A DNA stretch of 45,092 nt, taken from Porphyromonas gulae DSM 15663 (GTDB lineage: Bacteria; Bacteroidota; Bacteroidia; Bacteroidales; Porphyromonadaceae). The DNA is taken from assembly GCF_000378065.1 (NCBI RefSeq), contig NZ_KB899168.1, forward strand, positions 1-45,092, read 5' to 3'. The notes beneath the pieces were generated by a model, which had not been told where the DNA came from, searched no databases, and was given only the letters and a program-made list of their open reading frames with translations. Of the stretch, positions 6,930-17,440 are shown piece after piece (position 1 is the first letter of the stretch; every line of letters begins with the position of its first letter). The position numbers and the translations under genes are program-made.

Positions 6930-9260
6930 TCAGCGTTTTTCGACTTTCAGTACGAATCGGCCTACTCTGAGGAGATAGGTACCCACAGGAACTGTGCCGA
7001 TATGGATACAATCCGTCGTCGCCTGTAGCCGGTGAGATAGGATGACCTTTCCGGCCAAATCGCATAGTCGGGCCGTCTGTCCGACCATTTCCTCCGGTAC
7101 TTCTATCGTCAGTCCGGATGTCGTGGGATTAGGATAGACTTTGTATGATGCCGCAGAAGGTACTGCGCAGCAGTGACCGGCTTTTACTTTCATCAGTGCA
7201 CTGACCACACTTTGGGCCTCCAACGTGAAGATATACGGCTGGCTCAGTTCGTGCCCGTTTACGGTTACCCGATCTACCTCGTAGCCGGTATCCGGCAAGG
7301 GTACTACTGTGATGGAAGTGCCGTAGCCCAGTTCTTCGCCGCTGCTTATGCCCTGTCCGTTAGCGATGAGCGAAAGGCTTCCGTTAGCCGGCTGATCGAA
7401 CGAGACCGTATAGGCCACGGGGATCATGGAAGCTGCCACGGTCGTATTGTCATCCAAAGAGAAGTATGCTTCGATCGGGATGCTTTCTCCATTGACCGTC
7501 AGTTCATTTAGTTGATAATTTTCGTGAGGTTGGACTTTTATTCGCAGGATCGTTCCCTGCCGGAGCGTTGTGTTCGAGGCCACGGGTGTACCCTCGGGCG
7601 TGAATATGCTCAGACTGCCGTTGGCGGGTTGTTCATACTTTAATGTATAGGTGATGTGCTCTGCTTTTTCGGTATAAGCGCGGATATAGAAATTGTAATT
7701 TACATCTACGAGATTGACAAGGGACTCGAATGCCTGATCATTATAACCAACCAAATTCCCCTTGCCGGCATTGGCCGGCCCATCGTCGCATCCGAGTGGA
7801 TAGCCGTACTGAGCATCCTCTACTTTATAACCGATATAGAGATCCTCTCCGAATGGGATTGTGAACGGTTCGTCCAAGACAATACGATTAGGAATACCCG
7901 GTTGGAAATTCGCCACAGCCTGCTGCATCAGCAAATGCTTTCGCTCTTTGTCCCTCCAAATACAGAGCGTGTACTTGCCTTGTTCGGCACCGGGGGCAAA
8001 TTCTATGCTACGGATACTATTGCCTCCCATCAATGAGAGTTCGCTTGGGGCGAAATGATGTGCCGCATACAATACGGCAGAGCCATTGATCCCAACGAAA
8101 TGCGTGGGCGATGGAGTACCGCTCCACGTAAGGATGTCTTCGGGCAGGAAGGTGTCGTATGGTTCTATGCCTGCGAGCATCATGTGCTCGAAGTTGAACC
8201 CATCGGGACTGATCTCTTCATCATCGGGGTTAAAAGCACCGAAAGCAAAGAAGCCGTCGCAGTAGCCATCCCATCCCCAGTTGATATGCACCATCCCTGC
8301 TTCGTCATTGCCGTCGAGCAGGAAGAAATGTCCTCCGTTGTCGGCACTCTGAGCTAAATAGAGGATCGGGCGAAGAGCCTGCAATTCTTCGTAAATCCGA
8401 GACATCCATTCCTCATTGTCGTAAGGGTGCCAATAATCATCCTTGACGATCAGCTCACAATCGTACTGAAAATGCCGGTGAAGAGCTATTTTCACGTCGT
8501 CTATATATGCACCGCTTCCATCTAATCCGTAGTCCATCTTCATGGCCAAGCCGCAGGCTCGCATCAGTTCGGCTACAGCGGTGGCTTCCTCCGCGGTGTA
8601 AGATAAGGTGTAGTCATCTTTGAGATGGTCATAGTCCAACGTAATACTGGCCAGATTCTCCTCCAAATGCAGGTTTGTGGTGTAGGTGGTGTAAGAGACG
8701 CTACCTGTTGCTCTTTTCGGATGCCGGTAGTACTTTACCAGCTGTGCCATAGCTGTAGCTCCGCATCCGGTCCATGTGGGCTGGCCGTCTATTTGCGGTA
8801 TTGTCTGGTTGTAAGGTTTCCCTTGCCCCCACTTGGTGGTCAGGATCGGGGCTACGGTTTTATAGGTTCCGGGAAGCAACGGAGCCGTTTCGGAGGCATT
8901 GGACTTGAGAGTCAGAAGCAATGCTTTCAGGGCAGGAGGCATACGATTATAATCGAATCTGCCGCTCGTACTATATCCTATGACAGGTATATCGGCTCCT
9001 TCACTTTTGGAGACGAGCACAAAACCGTTATCCTCTCCTATATTAAATACATGAACACCATATTCCTCAGGCATATCGGTTCGATAGAGTCCGGGCAAAG
9101 GCCGGTCACTAAAACGCGAAACAAGAAAATCCCAAGCCAACCGTTCGGCCTTTTGGGGGGAAATTTGTGCATGCGCCAACATGGGAATCAGCCATACAAT
9201 AAACGAAAGGATAAACCGGAGACACGTCCGATGTCTGTAATAAGCTGTATCGATATTCAT
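6930..9260 (-). CDS. C10-family (streptopain-like) cysteine protease with T9SS sorting domain
   Basis: The 776-residue secreted protease has a signal peptide to about residue 31 (LAHA|Q), then an inhibitory prodomain of the Spi/streptopain type. The catalytic domain has Cys166 (TGCGATAMAQ), His311 (GGHFFLLDG) and the conserved Trp-rich block NWGWDGYCDGFF (327-338). Two related repeats at about 538-613 and 616-693 both contain QPANGSLS...VNG, like divergent InlB B-repeats. A T9SS C-terminal domain occupies about 706-776 (YKVYPNPTTSG...VPVGTYLLRV). P. gingivalis C10 enzymes include PrtT and periodontain; I cannot say which paralogue this is. It is transcribed divergently from the FKBP cluster. 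It is likely exported by the same system that PorZ serves. Confidence 0.88.
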   Translation of the reverse strand: MNIDTAYYRHRTCLRFILSFIVWLIPMLAHAQISPQKAERLAWDFLVSRFSDRPLPGLYRTDMPEEYGVHVFNIGEDNGFVLVSKSEGADIPVIGYSTSGRFDYNRMPPALKALLLTLKSNASETAPLLPGTYKTVAPILTTKWGQGKPYNQTIPQIDGQPTWTGCGATAMAQLVKYYRHPKRATGSVSYTTYTTNLHLEENLASITLDYDHLKDDYTLSYTAEEATAVAELMRACGLAMKMDYGLDGSGAYIDDVKIALHRHFQYDCELIVKDDYWHPYDNEEWMSRIYEELQALRPILYLAQSADNGGHFFLLDGNDEAGMVHINWGWDGYCDGFFAFGAFNPDDEEISPDGFNFEHMMLAGIEPYDTFLPEDILTWSGTPSPTHFVGINGSAVLYAAHHFAPSELSLMGGNSIRSIEFAPGAEQGKYTLCIWRDKERKHLLMQQAVANFQPGIPNRIVLDEPFTIPFGEDLYIGYKVEDAQYGYPLGCDDGPANAGKGNLVGYNDQAFESLVNLVDVNYNFYIRAYTEKAEHITYTLKYEQPANGSLSIFTPEGTPVASNTTLRQGTILRIKVQPHENYQLNELTVNGESIPIEAYFSLDDNTTVAASMIPVAYTVSFDQPANGSLSLIANGQGISSGEELGYGTSITVVPLPDTGYEVDRVTVNGHELSQPYIFTLEAQSVVSALMKVKAGHCCAVPSAASYKVYPNPTTSGLTIEVPEEMVGQTARLCDLAGKVILSHRLQATTDCIHIGTVPVGTYLLRVGRFVLKVEKR

Positions 9261-9582
9261 ATTTTTGAGTATTGAAAAAGGTGGGTTTCATTTAAGCCTT
9301 ATAAAAGTAAGAAGAATCCAAAATTCGGCAAACGGATCTCAATTTAAGTGGGCAAATTTCGACACCTGTTGGAATCGGGACTATTCGCTTTGCATGTTTT
9401 CAAGGACGTATCAAGAGAGTGTAAGGAGGAAAAGTTTCGGTTCGATGCGCTTCAGATTATCTTTCAAGATAAACATCTGGCAAACCTCTCCCCAAAGGCA
9501 AAAGATATGCGGTACGGTTGTATGAGGAATCGGAGTAAAATTTATATTTTTGCGCGCATATTAAGAACTAAGTAAGAGTTAC
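9261..9582. other. Divergent intergenic region, C10 protease / FKBP cluster
   Basis: This 322-nt gap should hold promoters for both directions. For the plus strand a good -7 box is present at 9545-9552. On the minus strand only weak matches such as TACTTTTA near the C10 start are visible. Short open frames (for example 9348-9575) lack recognisable signatures. No hairpin or repeat stands out. Confidence 0.5.
9545..9552 (+). promoter_or_regulatory. Candidate -7 box for the FKBP cluster
   Basis: TATTTTTG matches TAnnTTTG and ends 30 nt before the ATG at 9583, giving a leader of roughly 24 nt. A TTG at 9518-9520 is the nearest upstream half-site. It could drive all three FKBP genes, because no terminator lies between them. 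Confidence 0.55.
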
Positions 9583-10961
<1,379 letters not shown>

Positions 10962-10986
10962 CGACAAAAAAATAAGGTAAACTCCA

Positions 10987-11817
10987 ATGAAAAAAACAAT
11001 TGCAATTATCGCCTCAGCCCTCTTGGCTTTAGGAGCTGTCGGCTGTAAGAAAAGTGCTGACACTACCGCTGTCAGTGAAAAGGATAGCTTATCCTTGTCC
11101 ATGGGTATTCTGTATGGACAGGATTTTGCCAATCAGTTCGAGATGTCCCGCTTGCAAGGTCAGCCTATCGACTCAGTAGCCTTCCTGGATGGCTTCAAAT
11201 ATGGTATGGACACTACGCGCTTCTCATACAACCTTGGTGCTATCTATGCTTCCAATATAGCTCGTCAGTTGGCTCATGACACCATAGCGATGGACAAATT
11301 CTATGCCGCTATGCGTGCCTCTTTGCTGAAGGATACTATGTCAGTATCCTTGAAACTTGCAGAAGCTCAGGCTTTCATGCAACGCTTCCAAGCCAAGAAA
11401 CAGCGTGAAAACAATATGAAGCAGTTCGGCAAGAATATAGAAAAGGGTAACGAATACATCGATACCTTTAAGAAAGAAGACGGCGTGACTGTTACGACAA
11501 GTGGCCTGGCATACAAAACTCTTCAGGAAGGTACGGGAGCTACTCCCTCTTTGACCGATACCGTACGTGTCAAGTATGTGGGGACTCTGGTTGATGGTAA
11601 GGAGTTCGACAAAAACGAAGAAGGAATCGAATTTGCCGTTACCGGTGTGATTAAAGGTTGGACAGAGATGCTCCAACTCATGAAAGTCGGTCAGAAAGTT
11701 CGTGTGGTAATCCCACAGGAGTTGGCTTATGGAGAGACCGGTAACTATAGCATCGAACCGTTCTCTACCCTGACATTCGAGATGGAACTTATCGGGATCA
11801 AGCCCGGCAAAAAGTAA
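10987..11817 (+). CDS. FKBP-type peptidyl-prolyl isomerase lipoprotein
   Basis: The 276-residue protein has a lipoprotein signal (MKKTIAIIASALLALGAVGC) with the lipid-accepting Cys20 followed by KK. An elongated helical domain (about 35-160) precedes an FKBP domain from about 175: VRVKYVGTLVDGKEFDKN, VIKGW, LAYGETGNYSIEPFSTLTFEMELIGI. The Asp and Trp of the ligand pocket are kept, although the loop after FDKN is shorter than in the first paralogue. It is expected on the periplasmic face of the outer membrane, or on the surface. It is the last gene of the cluster and is followed by a clear terminator at 11851. Maturation would need LspA, encoded at 23.6 kb. Confidence 0.9.
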   Translation: MKKTIAIIASALLALGAVGCKKSADTTAVSEKDSLSLSMGILYGQDFANQFEMSRLQGQPIDSVAFLDGFKYGMDTTRFSYNLGAIYASNIARQLAHDTIAMDKFYAAMRASLLKDTMSVSLKLAEAQAFMQRFQAKKQRENNMKQFGKNIEKGNEYIDTFKKEDGVTVTTSGLAYKTLQEGTGATPSLTDTVRVKYVGTLVDGKEFDKNEEGIEFAVTGVIKGWTEMLQLMKVGQKVRVVIPQELAYGETGNYSIEPFSTLTFEMELIGIKPGKK

Positions 11818-11850
11818 GAGAAAATACGAAAGAATAAACTAAGAATACGA

Positions 11851-11887
11851 AGAGAGGCGAACAATATGAGTGTCGCCTCTCTTTTAT
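11851..11887 (+). terminator. Terminator of the FKBP cluster
   Basis: AGAGAGGCGA (11851-11860) pairs with TCGCCTCTCT (11873-11882) around a 12-nt loop, followed by TTTAT. It ends the three-gene run. Confidence 0.8.
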
Positions 11888-11983
11888 ATGATGAGCAGAT
11901 TCTATTCGAGATACTCTTTTCCTTTTTGACGGAATCGGAAGAAACGCTTTAGGGAAACTATTCCCACCTTATACAATAAAAAC

Positions 11984-14530
11984 ATGATCAGTAAAAAATT
12001 CTTTTTCGCCCTGCTTGCGCTCATTGCGTTTAGCGGGCTGAACGCAGCGACAGACACTGAGTTCAAGTACCCGACCGATGCCAATATCATCGGTCACGTC
12101 AAAGACAGCAAGACGGGTGAACACCTTGTCGGTATCACTATTGCTATCAAAGGTACGACCTTCGGCACTTCTACAGATGCAACCGGACACTATTATCTTC
12201 GCAACCTGCGTCCGGGTGAGATCACTTTGATTATGCGTGGCATGGGCTATAAGAGCCAAGAGCGCGTAGTCCGCGTAGAAAAGGACAAGACTATCGAAGT
12301 GAATTTCGAAGCGGAAGAGGATGCCATCAATCTGGACGAAGTCGTGATTTCGGCTAACCGCGAACTGACGCTTCGCCGCCTTGCTCCTACTCTTGTAAAT
12401 GTACTGAACGAAAAGGTTTTCTCGCAAGTCAATGCTTCTAACCTCGCTCAAGGCTTGTCATTCCAGCCGGGAGTTCGTGTAGAGAACAACTGTCAGAACT
12501 GTGGTTTCAATCAGGTGCGAATCAATGGTTTGGATGGCCGTTATGCACAGATTCTTATCGACAGCCGCCCCATTATGAGTGCTCTTGCCGGTGTCTACGG
12601 TCTGGAGCAGATCCCTGCCAATATGATCGAACGCGTGGAGGTAGTACGTGGTGGAGGATCGGCCTTGTATGGTTCTTCTGCTATTGCCGGAGTAGTGAAT
12701 ATCATTACCAAGGAACCTTCTCGCAATTCCTTTACTTTCAATGAGTCCCTGAGTTTTACAGACTTCAGTAAGATAGACAACAACACGAACTTCAATGCCT
12801 CCATCGTCAGCGATGACAACCGTGCCGGTGCCATGGTATTCGGACAGGCTCGCTATCGCAACCCTTGGGATGCTAACGATGACGGCTATTCTGAATTGGG
12901 CAAAATAGATGCTCGCTCGCTGGGAGCCCATTCTTATTTGCGCTTGAGCGACTACAGCAAGCTGACGGGAGAGTTTCACACGATCAATGAATTCCGCCGC
13001 GGTGGTGATCGTATCGATTTGCCTCCTCATGTAGTAGGTGTAGCTGAACAGACTGACCATAGCGTATTTAGCGGAAACTTGAAATACGATCTCTTCTCTT
13101 CCAACTATAAACACCACTTCCAGGCTTATACCTCCGGACAGATCGTAAATCGCAAGAGCTATTATGGAGGTATCGGAGAGATTGACATCAATGGCCACCC
13201 CGGTGGTACGGAAGGCTACCCTATTCCTCAAGACCAGTACGGCAATAATTATGGTGTGACCAAAGGCAAGACATACATGGGCGGTATCCAGTACAGCTAC
13301 GACTTGGACAAATTCCTCTTCATGCCTTCGCAGCTTTTGTTCGGTGCCGAATATACGCGTGACGAACTCAATGACGTGATGCCCATCCTTTCATGGCAGA
13401 CCGGCGAGGATGCCAATGGGAATACCATTCCCCTTTATCCAGAATTGGATCAGAACATCAACAACTACAGCCTGTTTGGTCAGAACGAATGGAAAAATGA
13501 CAAATGGAGCATCTTGCTTGGTGCCCGTCTGGACAAGCATAGCGAAGTTAAGGACATGATCCTCAGCCCGCGTACTACACTGCGTTTCAATGTGAATCCG
13601 GACATCAACCTGCGCGCCACCTATGCAAAAGGGTTCCGTGCACCGCAGGTATTCGATGAAGACTTACACGTAGGAGTTGTAGGCGGTGAGGCGCAGAAAG
13701 TATTCAACGATCCGAACCTGAAGCCTGAAATTTCTCATGCATTCAGTTTGAGTGCTGATATGTATCATCGTTTCGGTAGCGTCCAGACCAACTTCCTTGT
13801 GGAAGGTTTCTATACTCGTTTGCTGGATGTATTCACCAACGAGGAGCAACCAGATCAACACGATGGCATCAAACGTTACACGCGTATCAACGGTAGTGGA
13901 GCCAAAGTATTCGGTCTCAATCTGGAAGGTAAAGTCGCATACAAGTCTTTCCAGCTCCAAGCCGGTCTTACTCTGGCCAGCAACAAATACGATGAAGCAC
14001 AGGAGTGGGGTCTGAATACGGTGAAAGATACGAACGGAGCTTTCGTTACCGAAGCCAATGCAGATGGACAACAGGAGTACAAGAACGAATCCATGACGGA
14101 TACGCAGATCACCCGTACCCCCAGCGTATACGGTTACTTCACGCTGGCTTACAACCCCACACACTCATGGAGCGTAGCTCTTACGGGAGCATATACCGGT
14201 CAGATGTATGTACCTCACGCCATCGAATATGGGGTGAAGTCAGCCGAACTGGATATTATGCAGAACAACCCTGAGATCACCGACGAAACAGGCATGGCTC
14301 CTCGTATCGATGAGCTGAAGAAGACACCTGCATTCTTCGACTTGGGCTTGAAGGTGGGTTATGACTTCCACGTATTCCAAGCTACCGAGGTTCAACTCTA
14401 TGTAGGTATGAACAATATCTTCAACTCCTTCCAAAAAGACTTCGATCGCGGTGCTGCACGTGACAGCGGATATATCTATGGTCCTACGCAGCCGCGTACA
14501 GGCTATATGGGCTTGGTGGTGAAGTTCTAA
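11984..14530 (+). CDS. TonB-dependent outer-membrane receptor with carboxypeptidase-like N-domain
   Basis: The 848-residue receptor has a signal peptide (about 1-21, FSGLNA), a CarbopepD-regulatory-like beta domain (about 33-110, IIGHVKDSKTGEHLVGI...), a plug (about 118-250, LDEVVISANRE, then VEVVRGGGSALYGSSAIAGVVNIITKEP) and a 22-strand-type barrel ending LVVKF. The plug contains a CxxC pair, Cys170 and Cys173, in ENNCQNCGFNQVRINGLDG; similar CxxC plugs occur in other Bacteroidota receptors, but the ligand cannot be read from it. No SusD-like partner follows, which argues against a polysaccharide Sus pair. Metal, haem or cobalamin uptake are all possible. It would be powered by TonB (32.0 kb) and the Exb motor (35-37.5 kb). 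A strong terminator follows. Confidence 0.92.
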   Translation: MISKKFFFALLALIAFSGLNAATDTEFKYPTDANIIGHVKDSKTGEHLVGITIAIKGTTFGTSTDATGHYYLRNLRPGEITLIMRGMGYKSQERVVRVEKDKTIEVNFEAEEDAINLDEVVISANRELTLRRLAPTLVNVLNEKVFSQVNASNLAQGLSFQPGVRVENNCQNCGFNQVRINGLDGRYAQILIDSRPIMSALAGVYGLEQIPANMIERVEVVRGGGSALYGSSAIAGVVNIITKEPSRNSFTFNESLSFTDFSKIDNNTNFNASIVSDDNRAGAMVFGQARYRNPWDANDDGYSELGKIDARSLGAHSYLRLSDYSKLTGEFHTINEFRRGGDRIDLPPHVVGVAEQTDHSVFSGNLKYDLFSSNYKHHFQAYTSGQIVNRKSYYGGIGEIDINGHPGGTEGYPIPQDQYGNNYGVTKGKTYMGGIQYSYDLDKFLFMPSQLLFGAEYTRDELNDVMPILSWQTGEDANGNTIPLYPELDQNINNYSLFGQNEWKNDKWSILLGARLDKHSEVKDMILSPRTTLRFNVNPDINLRATYAKGFRAPQVFDEDLHVGVVGGEAQKVFNDPNLKPEISHAFSLSADMYHRFGSVQTNFLVEGFYTRLLDVFTNEEQPDQHDGIKRYTRINGSGAKVFGLNLEGKVAYKSFQLQAGLTLASNKYDEAQEWGLNTVKDTNGAFVTEANADGQQEYKNESMTDTQITRTPSVYGYFTLAYNPTHSWSVALTGAYTGQMYVPHAIEYGVKSAELDIMQNNPEITDETGMAPRIDELKKTPAFFDLGLKVGYDFHVFQATEVQLYVGMNNIFNSFQKDFDRGAARDSGYIYGPTQPRTGYMGLVVKF

Positions 14531-14568
14531 TCAAATAGCAGGAACTCTTTAACCAAGATATTTCTAAG

Positions 14569-14628
14569 AGAGAGGCCGAATGGCTCTTCATCCGTTTTGG
14601 GTGAGAAGCATTCGGCCTCTCTGTTTTT
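14569..14628 (+). terminator. Terminator after TonB-dependent receptor
   Basis: AGAGAGGCCGAATG (14569-14582) pairs with CATTCGGCCTCTCT (14609-14622), and the 26-nt interior can pair partly with itself. GTTTTTCC follows. It is long and GC-rich, hence probably strong. Confidence 0.8.
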
Positions 14629-14695
14629 CCTTCACCATATCCTTTCGTCCTTCAGGTAAGCAATATCAGGGTATATCAGTGTCCGACAAACAGAC

Positions 14696-14737
14696 GCGGA
14701 GGCTATATCGACCGAATGTGTCAGATATAGCCTCCGC
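14696..14737 (-). terminator. Terminator of the cob-murI-META transcript
   Basis: GCGGAGGCTATATC (14696-14709) pairs perfectly with 14724-14737 (14 bp, 14-nt loop). On the minus strand the hairpin begins about 40 nt after the META lipoprotein stop and is followed by GTCTGTTTG, a modest T tract. Confidence 0.65.
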
Positions 14738-14775
14738 CATTTAAGAAAAGAATAACGAAAATGTTTGTCTTACGT

Positions 14776-15207
14776 CTATCGACGAATGAGGATGAGGAGA
14801 GGTATCTCTCCTTCTTCTCCATAGAGATAGCACTTGCCGTCTTTCATTTGGAAACGCCTAACCTCGGGAAGACGATCGAACAATGCCCTCTCATAAGCCA
14901 TATTGTCACAGGCAGCAAGCGTGGACGTAACATCGCTGAGGCGTATCTTTCCTTCGGCTGAATTCAGAGCTTCAATATCCCCTCCATACATATTACAGAT
15001 GCCTTTGCCCCCGAACCGTTTTTCGGAAAGATTAAATTCCAATGTCATTTTCAAATCTTCAGCCGAAGCATTGTCTTCTGATTCTGAAAGCTTCACCTCC
15101 CACTTACCGTCAAGATTCTCCTGATGTTCTTGGGTATTGTTTTTGACGCCACAAGCCGAAAAGATGGCGGCTATGACTAATGCTATAAGATACTGTCCTC
15201 TATTCAT
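14776..15207 (-). CDS. META-domain (HslJ-like) lipoprotein
   Basis: The 143-residue protein has a lipobox (IFSAC, Cys19) after a short hydrophobic signal, then a small META/DUF306 domain: LDGKWEV, MTLEFNLSEKRFGGKGICNMYGG (the usual position of the GCN block in the family), LAACDNMAYERALFDRLPEVRRFQMKDGKCYLY. META domains occur in HslJ and related envelope stress proteins of unknown biochemical activity. The gene lies 17 nt after murI and is probably the last gene of the cob-murI transcript. Two cysteines in the mature domain (ICNMY, AACDN) could form a disulfide. Function is unknown; an envelope location is likely. Confidence 0.8.
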   Translation of the reverse strand: MNRGQYLIALVIAAIFSACGVKNNTQEHQENLDGKWEVKLSESEDNASAEDLKMTLEFNLSEKRFGGKGICNMYGGDIEALNSAEGKIRLSDVTSTLAACDNMAYERALFDRLPEVRRFQMKDGKCYLYGEEGEIPLLILIRR

Positions 15208-15224
15208 AATGTTGCTGTTATGGT

Positions 15225-16049
15225 TTAATCGATGGTTACATGCTCGGCCTCCACTTCTTCCCTGAGGAAAAGAGAAGCCAATTCTCCAAATTTGTCCGGA
15301 CTCTCCGTCGTGTAATAGGACATTTTGCCGTCTTTATCAATGCGTCTATCCATTTCGGGGTGGCGTCTGAGATAGTCCTTCAAAGAATGCGCCACGAGTT
15401 CGCCCTGTGCTATAAGCTTGATAGTAGGAGTAAGCAAACGTTTCATCTTGGGACGCAATAGAGGATAGTGTGTACACGCCAATATAATCGTATCGATGGT
15501 ATCGTCCTTGGCAATGATACTATCCAGATGCTTGCGGATGAAATAGTCAGCCCCCGGGCTATCGCTTTCACCCGTTTCTACGAGTGGCACCCACATCGGA
15601 CAGGCCTCTTCAGTAACTGATATTTCGGGGAACAACTTCGCTATTTCAAGCTGGTAGCTATGCGAACTGACCGTACCCTGTGTAGCCAAAACTCCTACGT
15701 GCTTGGTGCGTGTAATCTCATCTACGGCTTCAACCGTAGGACGAATGATACCGAGCACACGACGAGTGGGATCCTCCATATTGGGCAGATCACGCTGCTG
15801 AATGGTTCGCAAGGCTTTGGCTGATGCCGTATTACAAGCGAGAATAACCAGCGGACAGCCGAGTTCGAAGAGCTTCCTCACTGCCTGAAGCGTGAATTTG
15901 TAGACCACTTCATAAGAGCGGTTGCCATAGGGAGAGCGGGCATTATCGCCCAAGTAAACAAAGTTATACTCCGGCATGAGTTTGCGGATCTCACTCAGGA
16001 TGGTAAGTCCTCCATAACCGGAGTCGAATATGCCGATGGATGTGTTCAT
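15225..16049 (-). CDS. murI: Glutamate racemase
   Basis: MurI makes D-glutamate for peptidoglycan by a two-base mechanism. I place the start at the ATG at 16049, giving 274 residues that begin MNTSIGIFDSGYGGLT; the longer open frame upstream overlaps cobC and looks non-native. Catalytic elements are present: Asp9 in FDSGYGG, Cys72 in ACNTASA and Cys192 in ACTHYPLLRP. It lies 61 nt after cobC and 17 nt before a META lipoprotein gene, so it may be read from the cob promoter as well as its own. TACCTTTA just upstream of the start differs by one base from the usual -7 box. Confidence 0.95.
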   Translation of the reverse strand: MNTSIGIFDSGYGGLTILSEIRKLMPEYNFVYLGDNARSPYGNRSYEVVYKFTLQAVRKLFELGCPLVILACNTASAKALRTIQQRDLPNMEDPTRRVLGIIRPTVEAVDEITRTKHVGVLATQGTVSSHSYQLEIAKLFPEISVTEEACPMWVPLVETGESDSPGADYFIRKHLDSIIAKDDTIDTIILACTHYPLLRPKMKRLLTPTIKLIAQGELVAHSLKDYLRRHPEMDRRIDKDGKMSYYTTESPDKFGELASLFLREEVEAEHVTID

Positions 16050-16110
16050 GTTGATGCTTTTACTGGAGGTAAAGGTACCAATAATTGGGCCACCAGTACA
16101 TTCCACTCCG

Positions 16111-16650
16111 TTATTTTTTATCAGAAACGACCAGCGTAACGACACCTCCGTACGGAGTTTGGTGCTCGAAGCAAGTCTCAAGCTCGTATAAGCCCGCATG
16201 AACCTGAGCACAGAGGATAGTCCCTCCATGCGTGAAGATGGCTATATGCCCGAATGGCATGGCCGTTACTTCTTCCAGAAAATTGCTTACACGTTCCAGT
16301 TGCATGACGAAACTCTCGCCTCCCGTTGCAGGCGTTCGCAAATAATCCGCGTAATAATCTTGAAGACGAGGATCTACTATATTTTCATATCGCTGCATCT
16401 CCCACACCCCGAAATTGATCTCCATCAGCCGTTTGTCCTGTATGGCATCAGGATAACCGCAAAAATGTGCCAAACGGGTACAGCGGCTGAGCGGACTCGT
16501 ATAGACAGCATCGAATGCCATGCCCGATAGCCGGCGGCGTACGACCTCGGCCTCTTCTTCAAAGGAAGCACGCAGGGGTACATCGGATTGCCCGTAGCAT
16601 GTGCCGACAGGAACATCCGGAGTCGTGTGGCGGACGAGAGTAATCTGCAT
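16111..16650 (-). CDS. cobC: Histidine phosphatase, probable alpha-ribazole phosphatase
   Basis: The 179-residue protein belongs to the histidine-phosphatase family: the phospho-accepting His8 lies in LVRHTTPDV (RHT in place of the common RHG), with Arg56 in SPLSRC, Glu77 in MEINFG and the second His141 in FTHGGT. CobC removes the phosphate from alpha-ribazole-5'-phosphate, or from cobalamin-5'-phosphate, in nucleotide-loop assembly. That specific role is inferred from position: it starts 1 nt after the cobS stop and follows cobU, cobT and cobS. Without that context it could only be called a phosphoglycerate-mutase-like phosphatase. Confidence 0.88.
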   Translation of the reverse strand: MQITLVRHTTPDVPVGTCYGQSDVPLRASFEEEAEVVRRRLSGMAFDAVYTSPLSRCTRLAHFCGYPDAIQDKRLMEINFGVWEMQRYENIVDPRLQDYYADYLRTPATGGESFVMQLERVSNFLEEVTAMPFGHIAIFTHGGTILCAQVHAGLYELETCFEHQTPYGGVVTLVVSDKK

Positions 16651-16651
16651 C

Positions 16652-17434
16652 TTACGATCCTATAATCCTATCCACAATAAGTATCCCTACCCAGAAAGAC
16701 AGCTCGCACAAGAGGAAAGTAGCTCCGCAGCAATCCCCCGTATAGCCACCTATTTTCCACTTCATCAGGCTGTGCAACAGGAGAAATGCCAAAATCGGAA
16801 GCGAAACAGCCGGCCAATAAGAGAGTGGAAGAAAGAGGACTAAGGGCAAAGCTCCGGCAGCCAGTGAGATCATGAAGGTCAAGGCACCCATCGGACTGTA
16901 TATGGCCTGCACCTTGCTGTCGCCTTCGGAACGCGCATACGGGAGTGTATTGATGAGTTGGGAGGCCACCATTTTGCACAGGGGATCGCCCACAGCCAAT
17001 GCAAGAAGCGTCAGGCTCGGCGGGAGAGAAGACAGAGAATAGATACCTATCAGGAAGTAAAAGATAAAGGACAGGATACCATAAGTACCCACATGCGAAT
17101 CCTTCATAATAGCCAAAATGCGCTCCTTGGTTCGTCCGGCCCCGAATCCATCGATAAAGTCCCCCAGCCCGTCCTCATGGAAAGCCCCGGTCAGGAGAAT
17201 GCGCGAGAGCAATGCAAAAGAAACGGCAATAACAGCAGGAAGATCGATCAACAGACACAACCAATAGACCAAGGCCATCAGTCCTGCCGTGATCCACCCC
17301 ACCAGACTCCAATAATCGGTGGCACGCTTAAAGGCCATATTGGGCACGCAGACTACGCGCCATAGCGGCAAACGTGTCAGCAACATGAATGCCGCCAATA
17401 CGCGCTGGTATGCTTTAGTCTGCTCTTTACCCAT
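16652..17434 (-). CDS. cobS: Adenosylcobinamide-GDP ribazoletransferase (cobalamin synthase)
   Basis: CobS is an integral membrane enzyme that joins adenosylcobinamide-GDP and alpha-ribazole (phosphate) to form cobalamin (phosphate). The 260-residue sequence is rich in membrane segments. It has the family signature AFHEDGLGDFIDGFGAG (84-100), with the acidic cluster thought to bind metal, followed by KERILAIMKDSHVGTYG. The gene begins 6 nt after cobT and its stop is 1 nt before the cobC start, so translation is probably coupled. The assignment is firm on sequence and context. Confidence 0.95.
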   Translation of the reverse strand: MGKEQTKAYQRVLAAFMLLTRLPLWRVVCVPNMAFKRATDYWSLVGWITAGLMALVYWLCLLIDLPAVIAVSFALLSRILLTGAFHEDGLGDFIDGFGAGRTKERILAIMKDSHVGTYGILSFIFYFLIGIYSLSSLPPSLTLLALAVGDPLCKMVASQLINTLPYARSEGDSKVQAIYSPMGALTFMISLAAGALPLVLFLPLSYWPAVSLPILAFLLLHSLMKWKIGGYTGDCCGATFLLCELSFWVGILIVDRIIGS

Positions 17435-17440
17435 ACACTT

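Noticed and set aside
9348-9575. Small gene between the C10 protease and FKBP genes
   Set aside because: There is no recognisable domain, it ends across the FKBP promoter box, and nothing around it suggests translation.
16050-16229. 60-residue N-terminal extension of glutamate racemase
   Set aside because: It overlaps cobC, has no racemase features, and the protein from the ATG at 16049 begins exactly at the conserved FDSGYGG region.
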